Part shown: positions 1-8,640 of the stretch, in pieces
Position numbering within the stretch: the first letter of the stretch is position 1
Layout of the letters: the number at the start of each line of letters is the position of its first letter
NCBI GenBank assembly: GCA_002388665.1
Contig: DGMY01000021.1
Coordinates: 1-61,730 of the forward strand
DNA: 61,730 nt
Direction: 5' to 3'
DNA from: Opitutia bacterium UBA4506
Lineage (GTDB): Bacteria; Verrucomicrobiota; Verrucomicrobiia; Opitutales; Puniceicoccaceae
Notes under the pieces: model-generated
What the model saw: the letters and a program-made list of their open reading frames with translations, nothing else
Told to the model about the DNA's origin: nothing
Database searches by the model: none
Made by a program: the position numbers and the translations under genes

Positions 1-58
1 CGTCTCCGACTCATGCTCCAAAATTACCACCTCCCAACGACCTCCGTCAATACTAATT

Positions 59-70
59 TGTCTGACCTAT
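59..70 (+). repeat. Short intergenic motif TGTCTGACCTAT, copy 1
   Basis: The 12-mer TGTCTGACCTAT lies about 50 bases upstream of the LemA start. The same 12-mer occurs twice more at 9718-9729 and 9763-9774, always in non-coding sequence. Its function is unknown. It could be a regulatory site or the remnant of a dispersed REP-like element. Confidence 0.5.
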
Positions 71-120
71 AAATAATCTTTCTTGCCTCGAAAGCATTAT
101 CTCTCTACCGATTTCAACTA

Positions 121-720
121 ATGCCGACATCTACTATAGTCCTTCTTTCGATCCTCGTAGTCATCGTTTTGCTGGTACTATACGGTATCGGCATTTACAA
201 TAAATTGGTCTCATTGCGGAACCGATTTAAGAATGCGTTTTCTCAGATCGATGTGCAACTGAAGCGTCGGTATGATCTGATTCCTAATCTTGTAGAAACT
301 GCCAAAAAGTACCTGCAACATGAACGGGAGACTTTAGAAGCGGTGATTCAGGCGCGCAATAGTGCGGCCAGTGCGAACCAGAAGGCTGCGGCTGATCCTG
401 GAGATCCTAGTGCGATTAAGGGTCTTCTGGGTGCTGAGGCTGCTCTCACGGGTGCCATGGGGAAGTTCTTTGCTCTGTCGGAAGCGTATCCGGACCTAAA
501 GGCCAATCAGAATATGATGCAGCTCACTGAGGAATTGACTTCGACGGAAAACAAGATCGCATTTGCCCGGCAGTCTTACAATGACTCGGTAATGGTATAT
601 AATACTGCCCGGGAAACATTTCCCAATGTCTTGATCGCCGGTCCGGCAGGATTCAAGGAAGCGCAGCTATTTGAGATTGAGAATCCTACTGAGCGAGAAG
701 CGGTCAAAGTCCAATTCTAA
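121..720 (+). CDS. lemA: LemA family protein
   Basis: This 199-residue protein has one N-terminal membrane helix (about residues 5-26) followed by a helical domain. The LemA signature is visible: a YNKLV segment, then RRYDLIPNLVETAKKY, and a later NKIAFARQSYNDSVMVYN stretch. Length and layout match the family. LemA proteins are membrane-anchored helical proteins of uncertain function, often encoded next to HtpX/M48 proteases. Here an M48 protease gene follows after 60 bases, so the two are probably co-transcribed. The ATG start sits directly before the hydrophobic helix. Confidence 0.93.
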   Translation: MPTSTIVLLSILVVIVLLVLYGIGIYNKLVSLRNRFKNAFSQIDVQLKRRYDLIPNLVETAKKYLQHERETLEAVIQARNSAASANQKAAADPGDPSAIKGLLGAEAALTGAMGKFFALSEAYPDLKANQNMMQLTEELTSTENKIAFARQSYNDSVMVYNTARETFPNVLIAGPAGFKEAQLFEIENPTEREAVKVQF

Positions 721-780
721 CTGATAACAGTCTCTTAAAGGCGGGCGAATCAGCCAGCAACAGACGAATTCTCGGACTAT

Positions 781-2697
781 ATGGATTTTTTTGGAGCTCA
801 AGACCAGGCTCGAGGTAGAACCAAAACACTCATCGGGCTCTATCTCGCTGCGCTTCTCGCAATAATTGTATGTATTTATTTCGCCTTCGTTATTGCGGGA
901 TTTGGAATCCAGCAATCCGGAGCTACTGAACTGGGTCCGAATCAAGGTGATATCAAGGGAAAGATCGATTTTATCAATCCGTCTCTTTTTGTGTCAGTTG
1001 CCGGAGGAGTGATCCTCGTAATCGTTGGCGCTTCGATTTTCAAAATATCCAGCTTAGGAAAGGGAGGAGCATCAATCGCCCAGTCCGTTGGAGGGAGGCA
1101 GGTCGATACATCCACGAGCGATCCAGACGAACGGAAGTTGATCAACATCGTGGAAGAGATGTCGATCGCATCCGGAGTTCCTATGCCCGATGTTTTTGTT
1201 CTTCCACAGGAAGACGGAATCAATGCATTCGCCGCTGGGTACGACATAAACGACGCAGCAATCGCGGTGACTAAGGGTGCAATCCGTCAGCTGTCCCGCG
1301 ACGAACTCCAAGGCGTGGTTGCCCATGAATTCAGCCATATTTTCTCGGGAGACATGCGCCTGAACATTCGTCTCATTGGTCCGCTATTCGGCCTGCTGGT
1401 GATTGCATTTGTCGGACGGATGCTTCTGTACTCGGGCAGCGGACGAAGCCGGGGGAAAGACCAGAACAATCTAGCACTCGTCGGCTTGGCCATTATGGCT
1501 ATCGGCTACATTGGCGTGATATTCGGTCGAATGATTCAAGCGGCTATATCTCGTCAAAGAGAATACCTAGCGGACGCTTCCGCAGTTCAATTCACACGGA
1601 ACCCTGAAGGAATCGCAAATGCATTGCGGCGATTGGGCTACACTCCGACGGGCTCGAAAATTAACAATCCACACGCGGAGGATACTGCCCACATGTTTTT
1701 CGCGAAAGCGCTGGGATCCTCTCTTTCCACCCACCCCCCACTGCCTAAGCGAATCGAAGCCATATTGCCGAATTGGGATGGCACCTTCCTCGCCCCCCGC
1801 AAGGAGAGACTCGACGAATCGAATCGTACCAAAGCCTCCCCCAAAGCAACCTCCAGTGGAGGCGGCCTCAATATGAATTCCGCGGCGGCGATGGCTGCCG
1901 TCGGAGCCCTGTCCGACGACCACCTTCGCCAGGGGATCGAAAGGCGCATTAGAATTCAGCAGTCACTCGGGACGACAAAACTCGACAAGCCCGATCAATC
2001 CACAGCGACCATCACGGCTCTGATGCTCTCGTCGGATCCGGAATCGAAAAAGCGTCAACTTTCGATCATAGCCCAAACTCAATCCGATGAGTTGGTCGAA
2101 GAATTTCAAGCCAAGTCGAACACTCTCCAAACACTATCTGCTGCGGATCAGTTCGCCGTGATTGAGCTCTGCTTTCCAGGACTTCGAAAGCTCAGCGCGT
2201 CGGAGCAGCGGCAATTCAATGAGCTACTGCGAAAGCTGGCTGAAGAAGATGGTGAAATCTCTTTGCGAGAAGCTCTTATTCTGGACGTCATTCATCGTCA
2301 ATTTCAAGCCGGCCAATCAAAGGCTCGGAAACACAACTCTTTGGAGAATCAACCCGAGAAATTCGCGGAACCCATCAGCGAACTGCTCTACCTGGTAGCA
2401 GCGCTCGAATGTAAAGACGACGCGACAATCCGAGATGAGATCCAGAACTCTATCTCGGAAGAGTATCTTTTATCAAACATCGTCCGATTTCCAGAGTCCC
2501 CACCATCGCTTCGGAATCTGACAGACATCCTCGAATCTCTCAATAGATCGTCATTCGGAATTCGAAAGCAGGTCCTATCGGCAGTGGCAAAGATCATTCT
2601 GAGCGACAACAAAACCACCGATCGCGAGTGGACCTTCCTCCGACTTGTCTCGCTTTCAATGGGCGCACCGATGCCTCCTCTCGAATCTTCCTCCTAG
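781..2697 (+). CDS. M48 family (HtpX-like) membrane metallopeptidase with long C-terminal extension
   Basis: This 638-residue protein has membrane helices near residues 17-43, 67-90, 198-217 and 231-251. The zinc site HEFSH is at 182-186, and the third ligand lies in the REYLADA segment (Glu261). This is the M48 arrangement of membrane proteases that cleave misfolded membrane proteins. The normal HtpX core is about 290 residues. Beyond residue 300 there is an extra, probably cytoplasmic part of about 330 residues with a low-complexity Ser/Gly/Ala stretch near 352-372 and a helical, TerB-like region rich in Glu/Leu. It follows lemA closely. This lemA-M48 pairing with a long C-terminal tail is a known arrangement in Gram-negative bacteria. 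The true substrate is unknown. Confidence 0.9.
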   Translation: MDFFGAQDQARGRTKTLIGLYLAALLAIIVCIYFAFVIAGFGIQQSGATELGPNQGDIKGKIDFINPSLFVSVAGGVILVIVGASIFKISSLGKGGASIAQSVGGRQVDTSTSDPDERKLINIVEEMSIASGVPMPDVFVLPQEDGINAFAAGYDINDAAIAVTKGAIRQLSRDELQGVVAHEFSHIFSGDMRLNIRLIGPLFGLLVIAFVGRMLLYSGSGRSRGKDQNNLALVGLAIMAIGYIGVIFGRMIQAAISRQREYLADASAVQFTRNPEGIANALRRLGYTPTGSKINNPHAEDTAHMFFAKALGSSLSTHPPLPKRIEAILPNWDGTFLAPRKERLDESNRTKASPKATSSGGGLNMNSAAAMAAVGALSDDHLRQGIERRIRIQQSLGTTKLDKPDQSTATITALMLSSDPESKKRQLSIIAQTQSDELVEEFQAKSNTLQTLSAADQFAVIELCFPGLRKLSASEQRQFNELLRKLAEEDGEISLREALILDVIHRQFQAGQSKARKHNSLENQPEKFAEPISELLYLVAALECKDDATIRDEIQNSISEEYLLSNIVRFPESPPSLRNLTDILESLNRSSFGIRKQVLSAVAKIILSDNKTTDREWTFLRLVSLSMGAPMPPLESSS

Positions 2698-2781
2698 TCA
2701 TCGTTTGGTATTGGAGACTCAAAATAACCCTCCAGCTGGCTCTTACACGTGTAGGAACAGAGGCCAGACAAATGATTTCCG

Positions 2782-3396
2782 ATGGAAATCTTCCTTCCAA
2801 TGAGCCTGGTTCACACAATTGAGATATCGATAGTCGGACTGAATCTCGTCTATTTAGTGCTCATAGCCACCAACCGAGCGATCGGATGGTGGTTTGGAGT
2901 CGCTGCCTCGGTGCTAAGTGTGTGGCTATTCATCGAGGTCAATTATTTAGCCGAGTCGGTCCTCTACCTGTACTACGTTGGGATGGGTATTTACGGCTAC
3001 TTCAATTGGAAGAAAGAAGCCAAAACCACCACCACGGCAACGAAGATCCCGATCACCACACGCTCTCCTCTGTACCACGTAGGGTTGATCGCCATCGGGT
3101 TGATACTGACCCTCCTCCTCGCCCAACTTCTAAAAATTATCGGCAGCGAAAACGTCTATGCAGACGCTATCAGTACTATATTCAGCTTCATCGCCACGTG
3201 GATGGTTGCCCGCCGAATTCTCGAGAACTGGATCTACTGGATCGTCATCGATCTATTCTCGGTATGGCTCTATGGCGTGCGCGATCTTCCGATCTACGCA
3301 GCTCAAATGGCGGTATTCTCGATCATGGCAGCGGTCGGCTATGCCCTGTGGAGGCGAGAATATCTGAAGCAATCAAAGGATCCAGTCACGGAATGA
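2782..3396 (+). CDS. pnuC: Nicotinamide riboside/mononucleotide transporter, PnuC family
   Basis: This 204-residue polytopic inner-membrane protein has about seven predicted helices. The family motifs GWWFGVAASVLSVWLF, YLAESVLYLYYVGMGIYGY (aromatic substrate-site residues) and NWIYWIVIDLFSVWLY are all present. PnuC imports nicotinamide riboside by facilitated diffusion coupled to its phosphorylation. The next gene, a NadR-like kinase, overlaps it through ATGA, which fits import plus trapping. An alternative ATG lies six codons downstream at 2800. Confidence 0.93.
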   Translation: MEIFLPMSLVHTIEISIVGLNLVYLVLIATNRAIGWWFGVAASVLSVWLFIEVNYLAESVLYLYYVGMGIYGYFNWKKEAKTTTTATKIPITTRSPLYHVGLIAIGLILTLLLAQLLKIIGSENVYADAISTIFSFIATWMVARRILENWIYWIVIDLFSVWLYGVRDLPIYAAQMAVFSIMAAVGYALWRREYLKQSKDPVTE

Positions 3397-3920
3397 CCCA
3401 AGTAATTTGCATTACAGGACCCGAATCTACGGGAAAGAGCTCCATGGCTCAGTCCCTCGCCCGTGAATTTGACTGCCCATGGGTGCCGGAGTTTTCCCGA
3501 TCCTATTTACAGCACCAAGGCACCACCTACGACGAATCGGATCTCGAAAAGATCTTACTGGGCCAAATGGAATCTGAAAATTCAGCCAGACGGGCCAGCA
3601 ATTCTCCCTATCTCTTCGTAGATACCGGGCCGGAAGTCGTCTACATCTGGAGCCTCTACAAATACGGCAGGGTATCCCACGCTATTGCAGAGGCTACTGC
3701 GACGCAGCAATACAATCTGACGCTTCTCATGGCACCCGACATAGGATGGAGTCCCGATCCATTGCGAGAAAACGCTTCCCTTACGGAGCGTGAGGAACTA
3801 TACCATATGTACGAAACGCTACTCTGTGACATTCGTCGCGACTACCGAATCGTTTCAGGGAAGGAATCAATGCGACATAGGAATGCAGTCGAGATCTTGA
3901 GGCAGAGCGCTAGAGGCTGA
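3393..3920 (+). CDS. NadR-like AAA ATPase (probable ribosylnicotinamide kinase)
   Basis: This 175-residue P-loop protein carries a Walker A motif, GPESTGKSS, at residues 9-17. The region EFSRSYLQ and the later FVDTGPEVVYIW segment resemble the kinase half of NadR. The adenylyltransferase half and the helix-turn-helix of enterobacterial NadR are absent. It probably phosphorylates nicotinamide riboside brought in by PnuC to give NMN. The start ATG at 3393 overlaps the pnuC stop by four bases (ATGA), suggesting translational coupling. The open frame extends far upstream inside pnuC, but that part is out-of-frame shadow. Confidence 0.85.
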   Translation: MTQVICITGPESTGKSSMAQSLAREFDCPWVPEFSRSYLQHQGTTYDESDLEKILLGQMESENSARRASNSPYLFVDTGPEVVYIWSLYKYGRVSHAIAEATATQQYNLTLLMAPDIGWSPDPLRENASLTEREELYHMYETLLCDIRRDYRIVSGKESMRHRNAVEILRQSARG

Positions 3921-4005
3921 GACTACATTTTTTGGGAACGATGAAATTTCTGCCATATGCTCCGATTTTGGTTTGGTTTCTGTTAAATATCCCCCATAGT
4001 CGGCG

Positions 4006-4662
4006 ATGAGTATGGAAACTAACACACATCCCGCCCAATCGAGCAGATTGCTGATTGCGGAAGATCACATTTTGGTACGCGACACGATCAAACTATGGTT
4101 GGCTGGACGGAAAGAATTTACCGTAGTAGAAACCACAGAAACCGTAGCCGGGGTGACCAAGGCGCTGGATACGATTGAAATTGACATTGTGATTCTAGAC
4201 CTCGCATTGGGCAACGATGACGCCCTCCATGAGATTGAGCGGTGGAAAACAAAGCATCCTCATGTTCGCTTTCTGATCATGAGTGCCTCTCGGAATTACT
4301 TGATCGCCAAGCGTGCGATTGACAACGGGGCCCATGCCTTCATTAGCAAATCCGATTCCTCTGAAGAATTAATCAAAGGGTTGCAACTCGTCCGAGAGAA
4401 CAAGACCTACGCCTCCCGCTCGATTACGCCCTACACGGGGCGGGAAAAATCTGTACGACTGCCGAATCTAACAAAGAGAGAGGAAGAGATTCTCAGGGAG
4501 GTTGCCTCTGGAAGAACCAACCGTGAAATCGCAGCTCGCCTGGAGATTAGTGGAAAAACGGTGGAACGGCACCGTGAAAATTTGAAGAAGAAGCTGAACC
4601 TTTCTTCCTCATCTGAACTATTGCGGGAAGCTGCCCGACTGTTCCCCTCCGAAAGTTCCTAA
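4006..4662 (+). CDS. NarL/FixJ-type response regulator with LuxR DNA-binding domain
   Basis: This 218-residue regulator has a receiver domain with acidic pocket Glu19-Asp20, phospho-acceptor Asp65 (VILDLALGN) and Lys115. A LuxR-type helix-turn-helix follows at about 155-199, with LTKREEEILREVASG and the recognition helix ISGKTVERH. It is a phosphorylation-controlled DNA-binding transcription regulator. No cognate histidine kinase is intact nearby. The next gene encodes a degenerate kinase-like ATPase joined to a receiver and an HPt-like domain, a possible partner. A good terminator hairpin lies just downstream. Confidence 0.92.
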   Translation: MSMETNTHPAQSSRLLIAEDHILVRDTIKLWLAGRKEFTVVETTETVAGVTKALDTIEIDIVILDLALGNDDALHEIERWKTKHPHVRFLIMSASRNYLIAKRAIDNGAHAFISKSDSSEELIKGLQLVRENKTYASRSITPYTGREKSVRLPNLTKREEEILREVASGRTNREIAARLEISGKTVERHRENLKKKLNLSSSSELLREAARLFPSESS

Positions 4663-4673
4663 CAGGACTGAAG

Positions 4674-4709
4674 AAGGGGACAATCCGGTAGCATTGTCCC
4701 CTTATTTTA
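4674..4709 (+). terminator. Intrinsic terminator after the LuxR-type regulator
   Basis: The stem AAGGGGACAAT (4674-4684) pairs perfectly with ATTGTCCCCTT (4693-4703) around an eight-base loop, and ATTTTAG follows. It begins 11 bases after the regulator stop codon, separating it from the gene at 4741. Confidence 0.75.
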
Positions 4710-4740
4710 GTCTTCCGTCGTCCCGCATTCATTTGACAGT

Positions 4741-5883
4741 ATGGCTCAAATCGCCATGCGCCCTGTTACAGAAAAAGATCGTCTCAATCGGGCAGAAAAA
4801 CCGACGCGATTCCAAGATTTCTTTGAGAATATCCTCACTGAAATCCGCGAACTCTATCCGGAAAAGATCCTCTCAATTGATCTACACCTGTGCCCAACCG
4901 TGCCATTTTCGGCTCGACTAAACACCGACGGGATTGAGAAAGCTGTAAGGGAGCTCCTCATTCATCAGATCAAGGACTACGGCACTCCGAGAGATCTCAC
5001 GTTGAGCGCCCACTTCGCAGATCGAAGCGTTCACATCCGAATAGATGAGAATTTCTCCAGCACTGGATCCGTGATTTCCGACTCGAACACCGACAGCAAA
5101 CAACCATGCCCCATCGCCTCAATCGAAGGCATGCAAGTGCTAAACGAGACCCTTGCGAGCTCCGGGGGTGAGGCTCTTTTCGGGACAGACCAGCAGAATC
5201 GCGCGCAACTCAGCCTCCGCATTCCTCTCCAAAACGATTTAGCCTACTGCGACGTATTACTCCTCGAAGATGAACTGAGCGTTGCGGAAGTCTACCTGTC
5301 GTATTTCCGTCTCCTAAACATCAAATGCCAGATCGCCCAAACGATCGCCGAAGCGAAAACTCTCCTCGAGCACAATCGATTTCAAGCGGCCATTGTGGAC
5401 CTTCGGTTACCCGATGGAAACGGGCTGGACTTCATTCGAGAATCGAAAAAAGGGAATAATTTCTCTATAATTGTCGCTACTTCGGCACTACGGAACAATC
5501 AAACAGCTGATGAAAGTAATCAAGCCGGGGCAGATACTTTCCTCGCAAAACCGTTCAGCTTGATTGATTTGAGAAGCTGCCTCGAGAGCACCTTCAAGCT
5601 GCCCCCAATCAATTTCAATCCGCCCCTAGAGTTTAGCCTACCCCCAAACCAGCGACTTGAATTTCATCTACTGCGCACCCGCGGCGAAATTTCCCTAACG
5701 GAAGAAGACCTCAAGGAATTCACAAAAATATGCCATCATTTCGCCAACGAGGCCTTCGGCTACCAAATCGGTGAAGCGACAACGGCATTTTCCCAAGCGG
5801 AAGAAGCCGCACTCAACGGCGACCTCGAAAGTGCATCAAAGCACTGGCAAACGGGTTGGACGCATCTCGCTCGAATTTGCTGA
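4741..5883 (+). CDS. Hybrid signalling protein: degenerate HATPase, receiver (REC) and HPt-like domain
   Basis: This protein has 380 residues. Residues 20-165 resemble a histidine-kinase ATPase fold (LNTDGIEKAVRELLIHQ as a weak N-box, then IEGMQVLNETLASSGGEALF), but no H-box is visible and the G-boxes are eroded. Residues 171-285 form a receiver with Glu176-Asp177, phospho-acceptor Asp220 (AAIVDLRLPDGNG), Ser248 and Lys270. Residues 315-380 look like an HPt helix pair with tandem His332-His333, followed by an acidic helix ending AALNGDLESAS. It may act as a phosphorelay node rather than a kinase. It lacks membrane helices and a DNA-binding domain. The domain calls for both ends are my inference; the receiver is certain. 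Confidence 0.75.
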   Translation: MAQIAMRPVTEKDRLNRAEKPTRFQDFFENILTEIRELYPEKILSIDLHLCPTVPFSARLNTDGIEKAVRELLIHQIKDYGTPRDLTLSAHFADRSVHIRIDENFSSTGSVISDSNTDSKQPCPIASIEGMQVLNETLASSGGEALFGTDQQNRAQLSLRIPLQNDLAYCDVLLLEDELSVAEVYLSYFRLLNIKCQIAQTIAEAKTLLEHNRFQAAIVDLRLPDGNGLDFIRESKKGNNFSIIVATSALRNNQTADESNQAGADTFLAKPFSLIDLRSCLESTFKLPPINFNPPLEFSLPPNQRLEFHLLRTRGEISLTEEDLKEFTKICHHFANEAFGYQIGEATTAFSQAEEAALNGDLESASKHWQTGWTHLARIC

Positions 5884-5901
5884 GTCATCGCCTGCGGAGT
5901 A

Positions 5902-7635
5902 TTACGGTACCTCCCTCACGATCTCATTGAGAATGTGAGCGATTCTCGCATGGCATTCGACCAGATCAATCTCGATACGAAAGACCTGAAGCCGCTCATC
6001 ATCTCGATTCGCCAATCGGCTGGTTAAGTCGTCCTTGGCCTCTCTTACTAAATCGCGCACACGTGATTCCACAGCGAAAACCTCGTTGGCCGACTCTCGG
6101 GAAAAATCCTCCAGCACCTTCTGAGTCTTCTCAAAATCCCGTTGCACCTCTTCAGTGAGCCCCTCAAGAAGCTGAACCGTCTCGGAACTAATCTCAGATC
6201 CCAAACTCAGCAGGTCCAGTCCAAGCCCGCGCAGAACATGATCCAGAATATCTCCCAAATTCTCGATTTCATTCACGATTCCAACATACGCGTTGAGCTG
6301 CAACTGCTGCGGCCCCGTGAGCTGTTTCTCGGAGAGCGATCCCAAGAATCGAAGAAAATCCTCCTGCCTCGCGTCGATCTTATCGTCGACACCCTCTAAG
6401 CGGTCGAGAACATCCTTATCCCGACGATAAACGGCCTCGCTCATCTCCGCATGTAGCGAAGCGACTGATTTGAGGAAATCAACACACTCCGCCGAAACCT
6501 GGCCCAACGCCGTTGCGGGCTCCGATAGGTAGTAGTTGTCCAAATACCGATTAACAACCTCCTCGTCCTCCTCGTCACGGACCGGAACAATCTTTTCAAC
6601 GACCTTCACCAGAACCCCGGCAAACCCCAGAAACAAGAATGCGTTAACAAAGTTAAAAATCGTATGAGCATTTGCCACGGCACGCCCAACATCCAAATTA
6701 TCGCCACCCCCGGCCCCTCCGAACCAATCCGTCATCCAAATCGCGGACTCGGAAAGAATGGACAAAAACGGCAGCCACAGGATCACCCCGCCCACGTTGA
6801 AAATCACATGAATCAGGCCCACGCGCAAAGCCTCCTTCGGTTGCCCAACAGCGGCCATCAAAGCGGTCACACAGGTCCCAATATTCGACCCTAGCACAAT
6901 CGCAACAGCGCCCTCTAGTCCAAGAAGCCCCTCTGCCGCTAACACAATCGTCAATCCCGTGGTCGCCGCCGAACTCTGAACCACCGCAGTGAACAAAATC
7001 CCACAGAGGATTCCCCAAACCGGATTCGTCATCTCGGCCATCAAATCGACAAAAGGCTGATACTCCCGAAGCGGATTCGTGGCCTCCGACATCAACTCCA
7101 TCCCGAAAAAGATCAGCCCCAGGCCCATAACGAGTCCCCCGACATTGCGAACGACCTCATGTCCCTTCATCAACCGTAAGGCGAATCCGCAAGCCACCAA
7201 GAGCAACCCCCACTGAGTCACATCGAAAGCGATGATCTGAGCGGTCGCCGTTGAACCGAGATTCGCACCGAGAATTACTCCCACGGAGCTCTTCAACGAC
7301 AAGAGCCCGACCGAACAAAATCCGACGAGCAACACCGTGGTCACCGAGGAGCTCTGAGCAGCTGCTGTCACAATGGCCCCCGAGAACAATGCGACGAATC
7401 GATTCTTAGTCGCCTTCCCCAGCAACTTTTTCAACTGGTTCCCCGCAGCGGCCCTTAGAGAACCCGTCAACACCTCCATCCCGAACAGAAAGAGAGCGAG
7501 CCCTCCCAGCAGCTGCATGCACAGTTGAACCCAATTGATATCGGAACCCTCCATATTCCCAAAAACGATAGCTCCGAGGACAAACAGAACAACTCGAAAA
7601 CCATCAGCCTCGAAGCGGCCCAAGGCCCGGTGCAC
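5902..7635 (-). CDS. Na+/phosphate cotransporter family protein (NptA/PhoU type)
   Basis: Up to 577 residues. The N-terminal half has two inverted repeats typical of Na/Pi-cotransporters, with QSS-containing segments (AAAQSSSVTTVLLVGF and AVVQSSAATTGLTIVLA) and GANLGST/GSNIGTC turns. After about residue 370 a soluble PhoU-like helical domain follows. The probable role is sodium-driven phosphate uptake across the inner membrane with PhoU-type control. The start is uncertain. GTG at 7635 would add a hydrophobic signal-like stretch common in this family, while ATG at 7554 gives MEGSDINW. Neither has a strong ribosome binding site. It is convergent with the gene ending at 5883. Confidence 0.88.
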   Translation of the reverse strand: MHRALGRFEADGFRVVLFVLGAIVFGNMEGSDINWVQLCMQLLGGLALFLFGMEVLTGSLRAAAGNQLKKLLGKATKNRFVALFSGAIVTAAAQSSSVTTVLLVGFCSVGLLSLKSSVGVILGANLGSTATAQIIAFDVTQWGLLLVACGFALRLMKGHEVVRNVGGLVMGLGLIFFGMELMSEATNPLREYQPFVDLMAEMTNPVWGILCGILFTAVVQSSAATTGLTIVLAAEGLLGLEGAVAIVLGSNIGTCVTALMAAVGQPKEALRVGLIHVIFNVGGVILWLPFLSILSESAIWMTDWFGGAGGGDNLDVGRAVANAHTIFNFVNAFLFLGFAGVLVKVVEKIVPVRDEEDEEVVNRYLDNYYLSEPATALGQVSAECVDFLKSVASLHAEMSEAVYRRDKDVLDRLEGVDDKIDARQEDFLRFLGSLSEKQLTGPQQLQLNAYVGIVNEIENLGDILDHVLRGLGLDLLSLGSEISSETVQLLEGLTEEVQRDFEKTQKVLEDFSRESANEVFAVESRVRDLVREAKDDLTSRLANRDDERLQVFRIEIDLVECHARIAHILNEIVREVP

Positions 7636-7706
7636 ACATCATTCAAAAATTGTTTCAAAAAACGCTTGGCAAGGGGCAACCGAGTCGCCACTGTCGACTA
7701 TTTTCC

Positions 7707-7793
7707 GGTGGGGTATCCAAGCGGCCAACGGATGCTGACTGTAAATCAGCCGGGTCTATCCCTTCACAGGTTCGAATCCTGTCCCCACCACCA
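7707..7793 (+). tRNA. tyrT: tRNA-Tyr (anticodon GTA)
   Basis: The acceptor stem GGTGGGG (7707-7713) pairs with CCCCACC (7783-7789), followed by discriminator A and an encoded CCA (7791-7793). The anticodon stem GCTGA/TCAGC encloses loop CTGTAAA, with GTA at 7741-7743. A long variable arm precedes the T arm, which carries GGTTCGAATCC. The long variable arm and GTA anticodon identify bacterial tRNA-Tyr. Confidence 0.96.
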
Positions 7794-7867
7794 TTTTCCA
7801 AAAAGGAAAGCCTTGCATCAGGCGACGGAAGGTCGCTGATCAAGCTGGAGAAACCAAACCAAAGACG

Positions 7868-8623
7868 ATGAGAGCCTCCGGAAATCCGGACAACCACGCC
7901 CAATCAGCGCCAGTCTACCTGGTCGGAGCGGGCCCAGGAGATCCAGAGCTACTGACCCGAAAAGCCGAACGGCTAATACGTTCATGCGATGCTTTGGTCT
8001 ACGATTACCTTGTAGCCACTGAGATCCTCGACTGGGCACCCGAGCATGCCGAGAGAATCTGCGTAGGAAAACGGGCGGGCTTCCACTCTCTCGACCAGGA
8101 GACGATCCAAGACGTCCTCGTTGAGCTCAGTCGAAGCGGAAAAACCACCGTTCGGTTGAAGGGAGGAGACCCATTTGTCTTTGGCCGCGGCGGTGAGGAG
8201 GTAGCCCGACTTCGCGAGGAGAACATACCCTACGAAGTGGTTCCGGCAATTACTGCAGGCATTGCCGCGGCTGCCAGGGCTGAAATTCCACTGACCCACC
8301 GATCCTACAACTCTTCGGTAGCGTTCATCACGGGACACCAAGACCCTCTCAAGGAGGAAACCGGTGTCGACTGGGCCAACTACGCAAAACTCGGGACGAC
8401 CCTCTGCCTCTATATGGCAATGGGCCGGCTTTCGAAAATACGGGACAAACTCATCGCCGGCGGATTGCCCGCGGACACCCCCTGCAGCGTAGTGCAATGG
8501 GCCACTACCCCGAGGGAAAAAATCCTCTACTCAACCCTCCAATTCCTCGCCGAAGACGCCGAAAAGGAAGAAATGAGCTCCCCCGCCGTGGTGATCGTCG
8601 GACGCACGGCAACCAAGCCCTGA
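7868..8623 (+). CDS. cobA: Uroporphyrinogen-III C-methyltransferase (SUMT)
   Basis: This 251-residue protein of the tetrapyrrole methylase family contains the glycine-rich VGAGPGDPELLT (19-30), LKGGDPFVFGRGGEE and the VVPAITAGIAAAA loop. These form the SAM and substrate sites that convert uroporphyrinogen III to precorrin-2 for sirohaem or cobalamin. It lacks the CysG oxidase/ferrochelatase half, so a separate enzyme is needed to finish sirohaem. A RecO-like gene follows 17 bases later in the same direction. Confidence 0.95.
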   Translation: MRASGNPDNHAQSAPVYLVGAGPGDPELLTRKAERLIRSCDALVYDYLVATEILDWAPEHAERICVGKRAGFHSLDQETIQDVLVELSRSGKTTVRLKGGDPFVFGRGGEEVARLREENIPYEVVPAITAGIAAAARAEIPLTHRSYNSSVAFITGHQDPLKEETGVDWANYAKLGTTLCLYMAMGRLSKIRDKLIAGGLPADTPCSVVQWATTPREKILYSTLQFLAEDAEKEEMSSPAVVIVGRTATKP

Positions 8624-8640
8624 CATCCCCTTCCCGACCC

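Noticed and set aside
2698..2781. Riboswitch upstream of pnuC
   Set aside because: The gap is only 84 bases and shows no conserved riboswitch core that I can recognise.
2886..3392. Upstream extension of the NadR-like frame
   Set aside because: It lies in another frame of pnuC; the ATGA overlap gives the natural start at 3393.
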